Of a stretch of DNA of 64,000 bases, positions 34,202 to 44,048 are shown piece by piece (position 1 is the first letter of the stretch; the number at the start of each line of letters is the position of its first letter). This DNA is from Cupriavidus sp. WKF15 (GTDB taxonomy: Bacteria; Pseudomonadota; Gammaproteobacteria; Burkholderiales; Burkholderiaceae): contig NZ_CP119574.1 in assembly GCF_029278605.1 (NCBI RefSeq), positions 840,441 to 904,440 on the forward strand, written 5' to 3'. Position numbers and translations under genes: made by a program. The notes under the pieces were generated by a model, which searched no databases, was not told where the DNA came from, and saw nothing but the letters and a program-made list of their open reading frames with translations.

Positions 34202-34289
34202 GGGACGTCTCCGCGATGGCGATCTGCCTTCATTGAAGCAAACCCGCCACCCGAGTGCCACCAGCACGCTCAAGCCCCAGCATATAAAC

Positions 34290-34425
34290 TCAGGCGGACT
34301 GCCTGCGCACGAAGAAGAGCGCGGCGCCTAGCGGGACCAGCACTTTGCCGAAGACGCGGTTCTGCCGGCGCACCGCGCGCGCTTTGCGGAATTGCCTCTG
34401 CATGCGCGAGGCCAGCACGGCGAGA
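34290..34425 (-). pseudogene. LysE/RhtB exporter C-terminal remnant
   Basis: YLAVLASRMQRQFRKARAVR, RQNRVFGKVLVPLGAALFFV and RR, the last helix of LysE/RhtB amino-acid exporters. The first ~150 residues are missing. Confidence 0.5.
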
Positions 34426-34636
34426 TAGCACGGTGTCCGCACTATGCTTACACTGAAGTGGCCCAAAATCCGTCCACTGCTTTCTGAGCAGTGGTCCGGC
34501 GGGCCACAGCCTTGACGCGCTATCGGCAAGTTGACAACGCCGATGGCCTTGCAGACCTACGTGGGAAGTAGACTAAGCGCCATGCCGGCAGGCCGCCATG
34601 GCGCGGCTTGGCAGGCGGGGAGGGCGCCGGCCGGGC

Positions 34637-35068
34637 TCAGCGGCAGGCGAGGCGGCTCTGTACTTCGCGCGCGCCCAGCCTGGACATATCCTCGTTGATT
34701 TCCTCGAACACCACCTTTTGCACTTCCTTGCCAAGGTGCTCGCGCAGCATGCCGAGGAATTTCGGCGAGGCGGCGAGGCGCAGCTTGTCATAGCGCTGCT
34801 CCGTGCGTGCCTGTTCAAGATACTGGGTCAGCATGCGGGCGAACTCTTCACGCTCCTTCTCGGCCTGATCGACCCGCGTCGCCATCGAGTGCATGGGCTC
34901 ACCCTTGCCGGCAAAGCGCCCCTGCGCATCGTCGCGCAGTTCGCTGTCCTTGGCCCGGCCAAGCGGATTGACAAAGTCCTGGATCTCTTCCATATCCCTT
35001 TCCATCCCATGCGCCTGGAAGATCCGCGCATGGCTGCCATCTGCGGCTAGCGTCCAGATTGTCGTCAT
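34637..35068 (-). CDS. Host attachment protein family (PF10116 type)
   Basis: 143 aa from the ATG at 35068 with AAAGGAG upstream. Family features: N-terminal TIWTLAADGSHARIFQA, a middle FAGKGEPMHSMATR, and LAASPKFLGMLREHLGKEVQ near the C terminus. The fold resembles eRF1/archaeal release-factor middle domains; the name comes from an Agrobacterium attachment gene, and the real role is unclear. Single gene. Confidence 0.85.
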   Translation of the reverse strand: MTTIWTLAADGSHARIFQAHGMERDMEEIQDFVNPLGRAKDSELRDDAQGRFAGKGEPMHSMATRVDQAEKEREEFARMLTQYLEQARTEQRYDKLRLAASPKFLGMLREHLGKEVQKVVFEEINEDMSRLGAREVQSRLACR

Positions 35069-35357
35069 CACTCGCTCCTTTCGTGGCGGCAGTAGCGATG
35101 TAACAAGGATAGGTTCGGGCCGGGCGATCGTCCTGGCGGCTTCACAACGCCAAGGGGGGGATGGACGGTATCCCGTGCGGCCCCCCCCGATGCCGCTATC
35201 CGCCGAGGATCGTGCGGGCCGCATTTCGCAGCGCCTGGTCTGAGCCGAGGGGCGCCGCTGGCTCAGTAGTTGTCCATCAGACACGCCCGATGGACAACGA
35301 GGGCATCCGTCCATGCCAGTGAAAAAATTCCTCGGTTTGCCACTTATCCCTCACTTA

Positions 35358-35380
35358 GCCCCCGGTTTGGCGCGGTCTCC
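35358..35380. repeat. 23-bp perfect repeat, copy B
   Basis: Identical to 28998-29020; preceded by TTA so that the minus strand reads GDRAKPGAK and stop. Confidence 0.6.
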
Positions 35381-35588
35381 TGCCTGCTCCCTGTCTGGAC
35401 GGCTTTCTGAGTGGCGTGGATGGCAGGGGGATGACATCGGGGGGAGGGGCGCGTTCATTCCATCTTTCTGAAAGGTAACCAGTTCAGAAGCGCACAATTG
35501 ATGTCCTTGCGGGGCTTGGCTGACACGCGCACCATAGCGCCAAGAGAAGGGGATGGGGCGTTCTTTGGCCATGCTATGAGGCGAGAAG

Positions 35589-35825
35589 ATGGATCTCCAA
35601 GGCTTCACGTACTACAGAGACCACTGGTATGAAGCGTCCGCAACATCTCCAGATGAGTCCGGACCATGGCAAGGCGAGGTGACGATCTGCACGAAAGCGA
35701 CAGATGGAAAGCCGCTGAAAATCTTCGATCGCTATCCTGTCCCTGGCAGTTTCTTCAGCGAAGGGGAGGCGTGGCGGCACGCTACCGATTGGGCCAGGAA
35801 GCTGATTGACGAGCGCTGTGGCTAG
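35589..35825 (+). CDS. Hypothetical protein
   Basis: 78 aa, GAGGCGAGAAG before the ATG. Aromatic-rich N terminus (MDLQGFTYYRDHWYEASA), then EGEAWRHATDWARKLID. It looks like an intact small soluble protein known from Ralstonia/Cupriavidus genomes; function unknown. Confidence 0.62.
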   Translation: MDLQGFTYYRDHWYEASATSPDESGPWQGEVTICTKATDGKPLKIFDRYPVPGSFFSEGEAWRHATDWARKLIDERCG

Positions 35826-35917
35826 CGCGCGCACTTCCGAGAGCTCGCAATGGAATACCGATACAGCGGCCGTGACGTGAAAGACACAGCTTTCCTGGCC
35901 GCCCGAGGAGCACGCAA

Positions 35918-36471
35918 ATGGGTACCGAATCCCCCGCAGGCGATCTGGGCACCGCAGCGCCCGGTTCTCGCTGCCCGCCACCGACGGCAGGAGGCTTACG
36001 CTCGACGACGTGCGCGGCGAGCGTGGCGTCGTCGTGGTGTTCATGTGCAACCACTGCCCCTACGTAAAGGGCGCGCTGGCACGGCTGATCCGCGACGCGC
36101 GCGATCTCGCGCCGCTCGGCATCGGCATGGTGGGCATCAACGCGAACGACGCGCGCATCTATCCTGAGGACTCGTTCGACCGGATGGTCGCGTTCGCGGC
36201 AGACGCCGGCTTGCCGTTTCCCTATCTCTATGATGAGACGCAACAGACGGCCCGCGCATATGGTGCGGTCTGCACGCCGGAGTGCTTCGGCTTCGATGCG
36301 AACCTACGGCTGTGTTACCGGGGTCGCGTGGACGCGTCGCGCAAAGACCCGCTGGCCGGTGTGCCGCGCGACCTCTTCGAAGCGATGCGGCAGGTCGCGC
36401 AGACCGGCGAGCGTCCCGCGCAGCAACACCCGGCCTTTGGCTGTTCGATCAAGTGGAAGCTGGAAACCTGA
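35918..36471 (+). pseudogene. Thioredoxin-fold peroxiredoxin-like protein, one frameshift
   Basis: GAGGAG precedes ATG 35918, which starts MGTESPAGDLGTAAP; near 35963 the reading frame must change to continue FSLPATDGRRLTLDDVRGER, VVVVFMCNHCPYVK (CxxC-like motif CNHC) and the rest to 36471. A single missing base explains it. Intact homologues of about 185 aa are cytosolic redoxins. Confidence 0.75.
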
Positions 36472-36632
36472 CGCCGCAGAAAGTCCAGGTGCGATGCGGG
36501 CTGGCCGCTCGCGGCATCGGTGGACCGCCCGCGCAACGCATCGGTGCGGCGACGCGCGCATTCGACCTCGTGGCCGCTAAAGCGATGCGATGAACTCATT
36601 CCACGGAGTCCCTTGCAGGGTTTCTGTACCTG

Positions 36633-36655
36633 CTAGCCGCGCAAGGCGCGGCTAG
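36633..36655. other. Perfect 10-bp inverted repeat
   Basis: CTAGCCGCGC-AAG-GCGCGGCTAG with a 3-base loop, no T-tract. It overlaps the last codons of the IS630 fragment and may be the element end or a bidirectional terminator. Confidence 0.5.
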
Positions 36656-37019
36656 TGCGCTGAATCAGAAGAATTGGCGGTGATACGCCGTGTCGGATCG
36701 GCGTAGATCCACTTCAATGGCTTGGGGTCCTTGTTGTACTGGCGGATATAGCGCATGAGCTTCTTGTCGAGGTCTTTGACCGAAGTGAAGACGCCAACGA
36801 CACCAGGCCGGCCAGCCCCTGCGCCTCATACGCCGACGTCCATCGCGAGATGAATCCGTCGTTGCAGGCAAGCTTGGAGCGAATATCAACCCGGCGCTCT
36901 CCATCGGCCCAAAGCAAGACACAGCGTGCGCGTCGTGCAAGGGCCGCATTACCGTGGCGCTTGCGCATTACGGCATCCAGGTCGCTACGTTGTTCGCTCG
37001 TCAGCATCGTTCTTTGCAT
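36652..37019 (-). pseudogene. IS630-family transposase, internal deletion
   Basis: N-terminal HTH part (MLTSEQRSDLDAVMRKRHGN, ARRARCVLLWADGE) joined near 36795 in a different frame to the C terminus (FTSVKDLDKKLMRYIRQYNK, DPKPLKWIYADPTRRI). The catalytic DDE centre is deleted. Confidence 0.75.
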
Positions 37020-37066
37020 GCCCAAGCATATGGGGACGACACATCCAATTTCAATGATTCAGTGGA

Positions 37067-37414
37067 CTAGCAGGTGAGGTGCAGGACCGCGTTCGTGCCG
37101 CCGGGGTGCTTCTCCAGCGTCGCAATGGCCTTGGCGGTGGGCGCAATAACCAGTTTCACGTGGCGATCCTTGGCCTCCTGCTTCACCTCATCCATGACCG
37201 GCAATGCCCCGCTGCCGGTGCCAATCACCAGCCGGCTGCAGTTCCAGGGAATGTCTTCCCTGATCGACAGCGGCGTATGCCCAAAGGCCTCGCGGAATGG
37301 CTTGGATGGTCCCTTCTTGCGCTTGCGGACCTTGCCTTGGTCGATGACCACATCATGCTCGTACGTTATGCCATCAATGCAGATGGAGCCGAAGGAGAAT
37401 GCCTCAAAGCGCAT
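37067..37414 (-). CDS. Mth938/AAMDC-domain protein
   Basis: 115 aa from the ATG at 37414, chosen for GGAGGTG 5 bases upstream. Family pattern: FGSICIDGITYEHDVVI, RLVIGTGSGALPVMDEVKQE, LVIAPTAKAIATLE and GGTNAVLHLTC. Small alpha/beta proteins of unknown biochemical role. Longer starts exist but lack a ribosome site. Confidence 0.8.
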   Translation of the reverse strand: MRFEAFSFGSICIDGITYEHDVVIDQGKVRKRKKGPSKPFREAFGHTPLSIREDIPWNCSRLVIGTGSGALPVMDEVKQEAKDRHVKLVIAPTAKAIATLEKHPGGTNAVLHLTC

Positions 37415-37559
37415 ACGCACCTCCACAGTGGCCATGCCGAGCGACGGACCGGCACGATGCACGATTATTGTAGGTCGCCAGAACCCGCCGGACTCCGCCA
37501 CTCTGCCAGATGCCGCCAGCCTGATTTGCACCTGGCATGATCGTCGCCAAGAATCATTA

Positions 37560-37874
37560 ATGTCCCCTCAACTGTTCGCAGCAGCATTAGCCATGCCAGA
37601 GACCAGGATCACGGCGCAACTGCCGATCATCGATATTGAACTCATGCACCGCGAACTCACCGAGCAGAACGCGGAGCTGATAACGGCGCAAATCAGGGCA
37701 ACGCCCTCTTTCGAGGCGATGGAGCGTTGGCTGGTGCAATCCGCCGCATTCGCGCCCGGGCAGCCCTTCGCATTGCAGTTATGGACCGACATCCTGTGCC
37801 GGGCGTGGCTGCCATGGCTGGCCATGAATCCCGCGCTGGTGCTGTTCGTGCCGCGCGCCACCGAGGGCGGTTAA
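37560..37874 (+). CDS. Hypothetical protein
   Basis: 104 aa; no family recognised. Hydrophobic C terminus (AFALQLWTDILCRAWLPWLA then MNPALVLFVP) suggests membrane association. It could be a phasin-like or granule-associated helical protein, but that is only a guess. Confidence 0.45.
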   Translation: MSPQLFAAALAMPETRITAQLPIIDIELMHRELTEQNAELITAQIRATPSFEAMERWLVQSAAFAPGQPFALQLWTDILCRAWLPWLAMNPALVLFVPRATEGG

Positions 37875-38282
37875 AGGCGTGCACAGTCTTTAGGGTCACG
37901 AACCACCATATCAGCACGCCCTGCACACGGCGTATCGAGGTACTGCCACACCCGTCATGCCATGGCTGGGTAGTAAGATGGCAGCGGAGCTTCCAGGTCG
38001 GATGCCGGACAGATGATGCCGTCGAAAACCTGGTTGAATAGGACCGGCATGCCGAACACGCGTCAGTGGGTGGTAGTGTTAATTGGAGCGGATGCCTGAA
38101 GTAGATGCTGCGTGGCTTCCATTTGGCGCCAAAAATGAGTGTCAGCACACGATACAACACGCCAACTATCAGCTAGGTAGATTGGCGCAGCGACCCGGCA
38201 GGGCCGACAAGCGCCTCTTGCCGGACCATCACTATGTTGCTGCCTTACTGGATATATTGAGTGACTGGCGCGGGCGCAAGAG
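37875..38282. other. Intergenic stretch without recognised gene
   Basis: About 400 bases; no coding or structural signal recognised. Confidence 0.4.
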
Positions 38283-38689
38283 ACGGATGGTTCCCCACGG
38301 GCGACGTTGCCACCATCGACGCCGACGGTTACCTGCAGATCACCGACCGCAGCAAGGACGTGATCAAGTCCGGCGGTGAGTGGATCAGTTCCATCGCCAT
38401 CGAGAACATCGCGATGGCGCACCCTGCGGTTGCCATGGCAGCCTGCATCGGCGTGAAGCATCCCAAGTGGGACGAACGCCCCATCGTCGCGGTAGTACGC
38501 AAGCCAGGCGCCGAGGTCACGCGCGACGAGTTGCTCCAGTTCTACGCCGGCAAGAACGTGGCCAAGTGGCAGCGGCCCGACGATGTCGTCTTTGTCGACG
38601 CGATCCCGCTGGGCGCAACCGGCAAGATGCTTAAGACCCGTCTGCGCGAACAGCTTAAGGACTACCGGCTGGCGGACACCGCGGCCTGA
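38283..38689 (+). pseudogene. Acyl-CoA synthetase C-terminal fragment
   Basis: About 135 residues of an AMP-forming ligase: [35 protein letters not shown], and the catalytic-Lys loop [14 protein letters not shown]. Motifs A8 and A10 are intact but the first ~400 residues are missing; the break lies at about 38283. Confidence 0.82.
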
Positions 38690-39294
38690 TGCCTAGCAGG
38701 CCGCGATATCGACGAAACGCCGGTTTGCAACGTCGTCGAGCTGCTCGTGAGAACCCATGTGGCGCACTCCCGCCGCGTTCATGAGGTTTTGACTGCGGCA
38801 GCCTCAGGGACGTGGTTCCTTAATCGAAGCGGCGGAGGTCGTTGAGCGCTGCGGGGTAAATGCCGAGCTCGGACATGCAGGTCCACCTGGCAAGAAGTCC
38901 CAGCGCTCGCTGGATCAGAACGATATGTTGGAAGCGCTAAAACGCTTACAGCAGCAACCGTGGCCGCTTAACGGAACCGAGAACTGATCACATTCCCGGG
39001 AATTCAAATCCGCCTTGCTGGAATGACAGCCTTACCCTGAGCTGGACTCTATCGTGTCAGGCCAGCACCACCGCCCTACAGGAACCCCAAAAGACTAAAC
39101 AAACAAGCCGAAAGACACTGGACAACCGGACATTTGAACTTTTCTGGAGCCCGGACATTTCAACTTTGCCTGGACATGCAGCGGGTTGCTGGGAAGGTGA
39201 TCGGGGAGGGCGGACGTCTGGCGGCACCGCCAGCCCCTCAGTAGGCCGTCGACCCGATGGCCCCCGGAAGGGGCGTGACCGCGATGATGGACTA
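38690..39294. other. Non-coding debris with IS21-like terminal repeats
   Basis: CCGGACATTTGAACTT (39126-39141) and CCGGACATTTCAACTT (39151-39166) are direct repeats 25 bp apart, as in IS21-type ends. A plus frame ending near 38986 (QRSLDQNDMLEALKRLQQQP) may be another fragment. No gene recognised. Confidence 0.45.
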
Positions 39295-39487
39295 GGTCCT
39301 TCATGCCTCGCGCGAGCAGAGCACCGGCATTGGCCAGGTCAACCAGGCGATCGCGCAGATGGACCAGGTCACGCAGCAGAACGCGGCGCTGGTGGAAGAG
39401 GCTGCAGCCGCCGCACAGTCGCCGCAGTAACAGGCGCAGCATATGCAGCGCGCGATGGCGGTGTTCAGGACGGAGGCCGCCGGCTGA
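39295..39487 (+). pseudogene. Methyl-accepting chemotaxis protein C-terminal fragment
   Basis: [35 protein letters not shown], an internal TAA, then AMAVFRTEAAG. This is the conserved end of MCP signalling domains. Confidence 0.75.
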
Positions 39488-39552
39488 AAGGGCATGCCCG
39501 GTGTCTGCGGGCATCGGGCATGCCAGACCCCGGGGGGATGGTCAATGGTCGT

Positions 39553-40521
39553 TCAGCCTGCCGGCCGCGGCGCCCTGAGAAGCGACCCGTCGGCGCGCAG
39601 CGTCTCGCCCTTGCGCTCGACAATCATGCCGTAGGCGTGCGGTTGCCGGTGCAGGTCGAAGTTGAAGGTGGTCCGCTTGTACAGCGCGCAGAAATCGAGA
39701 TCGCAGCGGGCGATGGCCACCTCATCGCTTTTGGTAATGCAACTGGCAACCACTTCGCCCGATGGCGCAATGATGCAGCTGCCGCCGATGCTGTCTACGC
39801 CTTCCTCGACTCCGGCCTTGGCCACGCCGACCACCCACGTGCCGTTCTGGTAGGCGCCAGCCTGCATCGAAAGCCGGTTGTGGAACAGCGACAGGTCGTC
39901 GTGCGCCGGGGCCGGCGCGTTGTGGACCGGCGTGTTGTAGCCGATCAGCACCATCTCCACGCCTTGCAGGCCCATGACCCGATACGTTTCTGCCCAGCGC
40001 CGGTCGTTGCAGATCGCCATGCCGATCTTGCCGCCAAAGGCCTCGGTAACGCCGAACCTGTCTCCGGGCGTGAAGTAGCGCTTTTCTAGATGCTGGAAGC
40101 GGCGCCACGGCTCGTGCTCGCGGTGCCCTGGCAGATGTACCTTGCGGTACTTGCCAACGATGGCACCTGTGCGGTCGACCAGGATCGAAGTGTTGTAGCG
40201 GACGTCGCGGCAGTTCTCGCTGGCCAGCTCCGCATAGCCGAGGTAGAAACCGACGCCGAGCCGGCGAGACAGATCGAACAGCGGCATCGTGTCGGCGCCC
40301 GGCATCTCGCACTCGAAGAAGCTGTTGATCTCTTCGTCGCTTTCCATGTACCACCGGGGGAAGAACGTGGTCAGCGCAAGCTCGGGATAGACAATCAGGT
40401 GGGCGCCGCAGGCATGGGCTTCGCGCATCATCTCGCATAGCCGGGCAACCACCTGTGCGCGCGTATCGGCACGTGCGATTGGGCCGAGCTGACCAAGGGC
40501 GACATGTACGAATCGGGACAA
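39553..40521 (-). CDS. N-carbamoyl-D-amino acid hydrolase
   Basis: 322 aa nitrilase-superfamily amidase, cytosolic, cleaving N-carbamoyl-D-amino acids to D-amino acid, CO2 and ammonia. Catalytic triad Glu47 (YPELAL), Lys127 (YRKVHLPG), Cys171 (AICNDRRW), positions matching characterised D-carbamoylases. Full length. Last gene of the minus-strand run with amidohydrolase and diaminopropionate lyase, 77 bases downstream of the former. Confidence 0.9.
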   Translation of the reverse strand: MSRFVHVALGQLGPIARADTRAQVVARLCEMMREAHACGAHLIVYPELALTTFFPRWYMESDEEINSFFECEMPGADTMPLFDLSRRLGVGFYLGYAELASENCRDVRYNTSILVDRTGAIVGKYRKVHLPGHREHEPWRRFQHLEKRYFTPGDRFGVTEAFGGKIGMAICNDRRWAETYRVMGLQGVEMVLIGYNTPVHNAPAPAHDDLSLFHNRLSMQAGAYQNGTWVVGVAKAGVEEGVDSIGGSCIIAPSGEVVASCITKSDEVAIARCDLDFCALYKRTTFNFDLHRQPHAYGMIVERKGETLRADGSLLRAPRPAG

Positions 40522-40598
40522 GGTTGACTCCTGGAATTCGGGGGAAGAAGGGTTGGGGGCGTGGATATGTTGTCGAAGGGCAGGGGTGGCACGCAGGC

Positions 40599-41876
40599 TC
40601 AGGGGCGATTGGCAAGGCTGACGACGACACGCATCAGCAGCTGTGCGCCCCGGACCAGGTCATCCGGCTCAGTGAACTCGCGCTCGTTATGGCTCAGGCC
40701 GCCTACGCTGGGAACGAAGATCATGCCGGACGGGCAAGCGCGCGCCAGCATCTGGGCGTCGTGGCCCGCGCCGCTGGGCATGCGCAGGCTTGACAGGCCG
40801 AGTGTGTCGCTGTGCTGCTGGACGAGGTCGATCACCCGGGTATCGAATGCCACCGGCTCGAAGCGCGCCAGCGAGCGGTGGCGCAGCGCGACGCCTTGCG
40901 CGGCGCACGCGTGCCGTGCGAAATCGAGTACCTCTGCCTCGGCCCGCGCGAGTGCCGCGCCGTCGGTGTTGCGCAGGTCGACGGTAAATGTGGCACGATT
41001 CGGGATCACGTTGACGAGGTTCGGCTCGAAGCGGATGGCGCCGACCGTGCCGATCTGGCGGCCGCCGTAGCGCAGCGCCAGATCGTGCACGAAGGTGGCG
41101 ATGCGCGCGGCGCAGTAGCCGGCGTCATGCCGCAACGCCATGGGCGTGGTCCCGGCGTGGTTGGAGACCCCTTCCAGCACGAACTCCGTCCAGCTGATCC
41201 CTTGCACGCCTTCGACCACGCCGATCTGCACGCCCATGCGGTCCAGCACCGGGCCTTGTTCGATATGCAGTTCGACGAAGCTGTCGACCTCGGGCCGGCC
41301 GACCGGTGCATGGCCGCGGTAGCCGATGCGCTCCAACTCCGCGCCGACGGTGCTCCCGTCGATCCCGACGGCGGCCAGCGCCTCGTCGAGCGGCATGCCG
41401 CCCACATAGACCAGCGAGCCCATCATGTCCGGCTGGAACCGGGCCCCTTCCTCGTTGGTGAAGAATGCCACCGCCACCGGCCGGCGCAGCCGCATCCCGG
41501 CATCCCGCAATGCAGCGACCACCTCCAGTCCGGCCATGACGCCATAGTTGCCGTCGTAGCGTCCGCCTGTGCGGACCGTATCGATGTGCGAGCCCACCAT
41601 GACCGGCGGCAGGTCTTCCCGGCCGGCATAGCGCGCGATGCCGTTGCCGATCGCATCGATGGTGACTGTCATGCCGAGCTCCCGCATCTGCGCGACAGTC
41701 CAGTCGCGGCCGGCCCGGTCGGCGTCGGTGAGCGCGAGCCGGCACACTCCGCCGCCGTCGATGCCGCCGTGCGCATTCAGCGCGTCGAGCCGGTGCAGCA
41801 ACCGCGTGCCATCGATCTCTGGAAACACGTCGTTATCCGGTACCGGGCGGGTGTCCGGGCAGGTGCCGGCCGTCAT
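40599..41876 (-). CDS. M20 Zn-dependent N-carbamoyl-L-amino acid/allantoate amidohydrolase
   Basis: 425 aa. Metal ligands in GSHIDTVRTGGRYDG, NEEGARF, ELHIEQGPVLD and a late GGLSHNERE; dimerisation lid between. Family substrates are N-carbamoyl-L-amino acids, ureidoglycolate or allantoate. ATG 41876 overlaps the upstream stop (ATGA), so it is coupled to the lyase gene. Next to a D-carbamoylase, it would give the island both stereo-specificities. Confidence 0.9.
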   Translation of the reverse strand: MTAGTCPDTRPVPDNDVFPEIDGTRLLHRLDALNAHGGIDGGGVCRLALTDADRAGRDWTVAQMRELGMTVTIDAIGNGIARYAGREDLPPVMVGSHIDTVRTGGRYDGNYGVMAGLEVVAALRDAGMRLRRPVAVAFFTNEEGARFQPDMMGSLVYVGGMPLDEALAAVGIDGSTVGAELERIGYRGHAPVGRPEVDSFVELHIEQGPVLDRMGVQIGVVEGVQGISWTEFVLEGVSNHAGTTPMALRHDAGYCAARIATFVHDLALRYGGRQIGTVGAIRFEPNLVNVIPNRATFTVDLRNTDGAALARAEAEVLDFARHACAAQGVALRHRSLARFEPVAFDTRVIDLVQQHSDTLGLSSLRMPSGAGHDAQMLARACPSGMIFVPSVGGLSHNEREFTEPDDLVRGAQLLMRVVVSLANRP

Positions 41877-43099
41877 GCCCGGGCTCCGTTGCGCACGGCG
41901 TCCGCGCTGCGCCCCACCAGTCTTGCATAGAGCTCCGCATCGGTGTCCGCCTCGCTGCCGATAAACAGCAGGCGGCTGTCGGCGCCCAGTCCGAGCGCCG
42001 AGCGCGCCTGGGGATCCTGCATTGCCGCGATCGCGGCGGCCAGGCCGGCGACGGCCGACTCGCCGGCGACGATGGTGGGATCGCCGGCGGCCGGATTGGC
42101 AAGCAGGCGCATCGTTGCAACAGCGGCCGTGTCGTCGATGGTGCAGTACGCATCGGCGCCCTGGGCCAGTATCTCCCACGCCAGCAGCGAAACTTCCCCG
42201 CAGGCCAGGCCCGCCATCAGCGTGTCGAGTTCGCCGGTCACCGCCGTCACGCGGCCGGCGCGCGCGCTGCGGGACAGACAATCGGCCGCCTGCGGCTCGA
42301 CAACCACGAACACCGGGCGCCTGGCCATATCGCGCTCCCAGAAATAGCCGCAGACCGCGGCGGCGAAGCCGCCCACGCCGGCTTGGACAAAGACGTGCGT
42401 TGGCCACTCGGTCAGCGCGCCTACCGCTTCGTCGATCATGACCTGGTAGCCCTGCATGACATCGCGCGGGACATCCATGTAGCCCGGATACGAGGTGTCG
42501 GAGATCACGTGCCAGCCGTATTCCCCGGCATCGCGATCCGCCTGCCGGACGGCATCGTCGTAGTTGCCGGTCGTGCGCGCCACGGTGGCGCCAAACTGCT
42601 CGATCGCAGCCTTGCGTCCCTCGCTGACGGTGGCGTGAATGTAGATCACGCAGTTGGCGCCGAACTGGCGCGCGCCCCATGCGACCGAACGCCCGTGATT
42701 GCCATCCGTGGCACAGGTGACCGTATAGTCGGCGCACAGCTTGCGCAGATCCGGCGCGCCAAGGTCGGCCGGGCTCAGGTCGCGGCCGACCCGCTTGCCG
42801 ATCTCGCGTGCGAGCAGCCGGCCCACGGCATAGGCGCCACCCAGCGCCTTGAAGCTGCCCAACCCGAAGCGCGTGCCCTCATCCTTGTAATGGACCGCAC
42901 CGACGCCCAGCATCGTGGCCAGCGCCGGCAGCGCGTGAAGCGGCGTGACCTGGTAGCCGTCCCAGGCGGTAATGGCCTGCTGCGCGGCGGCCAGTGCGGC
43001 TGCCCCGAGGATGGTTTCGCGTACGCCCCCATAGGGTTCGCTGCGCGAGCGCGCGGGATTGACGAAGAGATCGAGCTTGAGTTGCGGTAGCGTTGGCAT
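41873..43099 (-). CDS. Diaminopropionate ammonia-lyase-like PLP enzyme
   Basis: 408 aa, fold-type II. PLP lysine Lys84 in GSFKALGGAYA, Gly-rich phosphate loop near VFVQAGVGGFAAAVCGY, and CATDGNHGRSVAWGARQFG. The closest family is DpaL/YgeX, which converts 2,3-diaminopropionate to pyruvate and ammonia. Start ATG 43099. Coupled to the amidohydrolase gene. Family YgeX sits beside carbamoyl and purine catabolic genes in other bacteria, in line with this context. Confidence 0.88.
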   Translation of the reverse strand: MPTLPQLKLDLFVNPARSRSEPYGGVRETILGAAALAAAQQAITAWDGYQVTPLHALPALATMLGVGAVHYKDEGTRFGLGSFKALGGAYAVGRLLAREIGKRVGRDLSPADLGAPDLRKLCADYTVTCATDGNHGRSVAWGARQFGANCVIYIHATVSEGRKAAIEQFGATVARTTGNYDDAVRQADRDAGEYGWHVISDTSYPGYMDVPRDVMQGYQVMIDEAVGALTEWPTHVFVQAGVGGFAAAVCGYFWERDMARRPVFVVVEPQAADCLSRSARAGRVTAVTGELDTLMAGLACGEVSLLAWEILAQGADAYCTIDDTAAVATMRLLANPAAGDPTIVAGESAVAGLAAAIAAMQDPQARSALGLGADSRLLFIGSEADTDAELYARLVGRSADAVRNGARA

Positions 43100-43163
43100 G
43101 GAACTTCCGGTGCTTGTGAGAATGGATCGTGGAGCAGGAGCCGACGGTGTGGGCGTGTGCAGC

Positions 43164-44048
43164 TTATGACTCCAGGTCGAGGTCGTCGAGCAGTTCATGC
43201 GCACGTTCGATCCGCGCCATCCGGGCACGCGAAGGGGTGCGCGCGCGCCCGGCCATCGCGGTCGCGAGATAGTTGACGAGGCTGACCGCGGCAACATACG
43301 AGTCGAATATCTGGTCGCCGTGGTGCGAGCAGCGCAGCACGGCGGTCGCGTGGGTGGACAACGCGGATACCGGCGTGTCGCTGAGCAGGATCACCTTGGC
43401 GCCCGCTTCGGCGGCCAGCGTGACAACAGGCGCAAGCCAGCGGACGCGGCGCCGGAAGTCGACGGCGAGCAGTACGTCCTTCCCGTCGACTTCCGCGATC
43501 AGCTCAGCATCCTTGCCGGCCTGCTCGTTGAGCAGATAGACCTCCGGTCGTACCTGGGACAGTAAGGCATTGGCATAGAAGGCCAGCATGAAGCTGTTGC
43601 GGTAGCCGACGACCCAGACGCGGCGCGCATCGGCGAGTTCGCTCAGCGTGACGTCGAGCGCGCGTTCGCTGACCTGCCCAAGCAGGTCGGTGAGCCGGCT
43701 GGCGTCGCCCTGGACATGTGCCTGCAGCCCGGCCAGCGCAGGCATTCCCACCCCCGCGCGCGCGCCATGCATGAGATCGGAGCGATCCATCTTGGCAAGC
43801 GGCGACTGGCTGGCGCGCTGATCGCGCAGTTCCTGCCGGAACGCACCGAAATCGGCGTAGCCGAGCCGCCGGAAAAACCGCGCGGCGCTTGCTTTGGACA
43901 CGCGGGCAAGCTCCGCCAGTTCCGTTGCTGAGTACCCGAGCAGTTCGGATTTGCGTGTGAGCAGTACGTCGGCGAGCTTCTTGTCGGCGCCGGAGAACTC
44001 GTTGTAGCGCTGGGCGATCTGCGCCTCAAGCGTGTCGTAAACGGTCAT
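43164..44048 (-). CDS. MurR/RpiR-family transcriptional regulator
   Basis: About 294 aa. N-terminal HTH_6 (LGYSATELAELARVSKASAA, RFFRRLGYADF) and C-terminal SIS domain (VWVVGYRNSFMLAFYANALL, LSDTPVSALS). It sits at the head of the carbamoylase run and faces the transporter operon across 295 bases, so it likely controls both. The start could be 44063 (five codons longer); neither has a clear ribosome site. Confidence 0.88.
   Translation of the reverse strand: MTVYDTLEAQIAQRYNEFSGADKKLADVLLTRKSELLGYSATELAELARVSKASAARFFRRLGYADFGAFRQELRDQRASQSPLAKMDRSDLMHGARAGVGMPALAGLQAHVQGDASRLTDLLGQVSERALDVTLSELADARRVWVVGYRNSFMLAFYANALLSQVRPEVYLLNEQAGKDAELIAEVDGKDVLLAVDFRRRVRWLAPVVTLAAEAGAKVILLSDTPVSALSTHATAVLRCSHHGDQIFDSYVAAVSLVNYLATAMAGRARTPSRARMARIERAHELLDDLDLES

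Noticed and set aside
40599..42737. A single 712-residue protein
   Set aside because: The upstream two thirds of that frame is a shadow of the diaminopropionate lyase; the real hydrolase starts at 41876.
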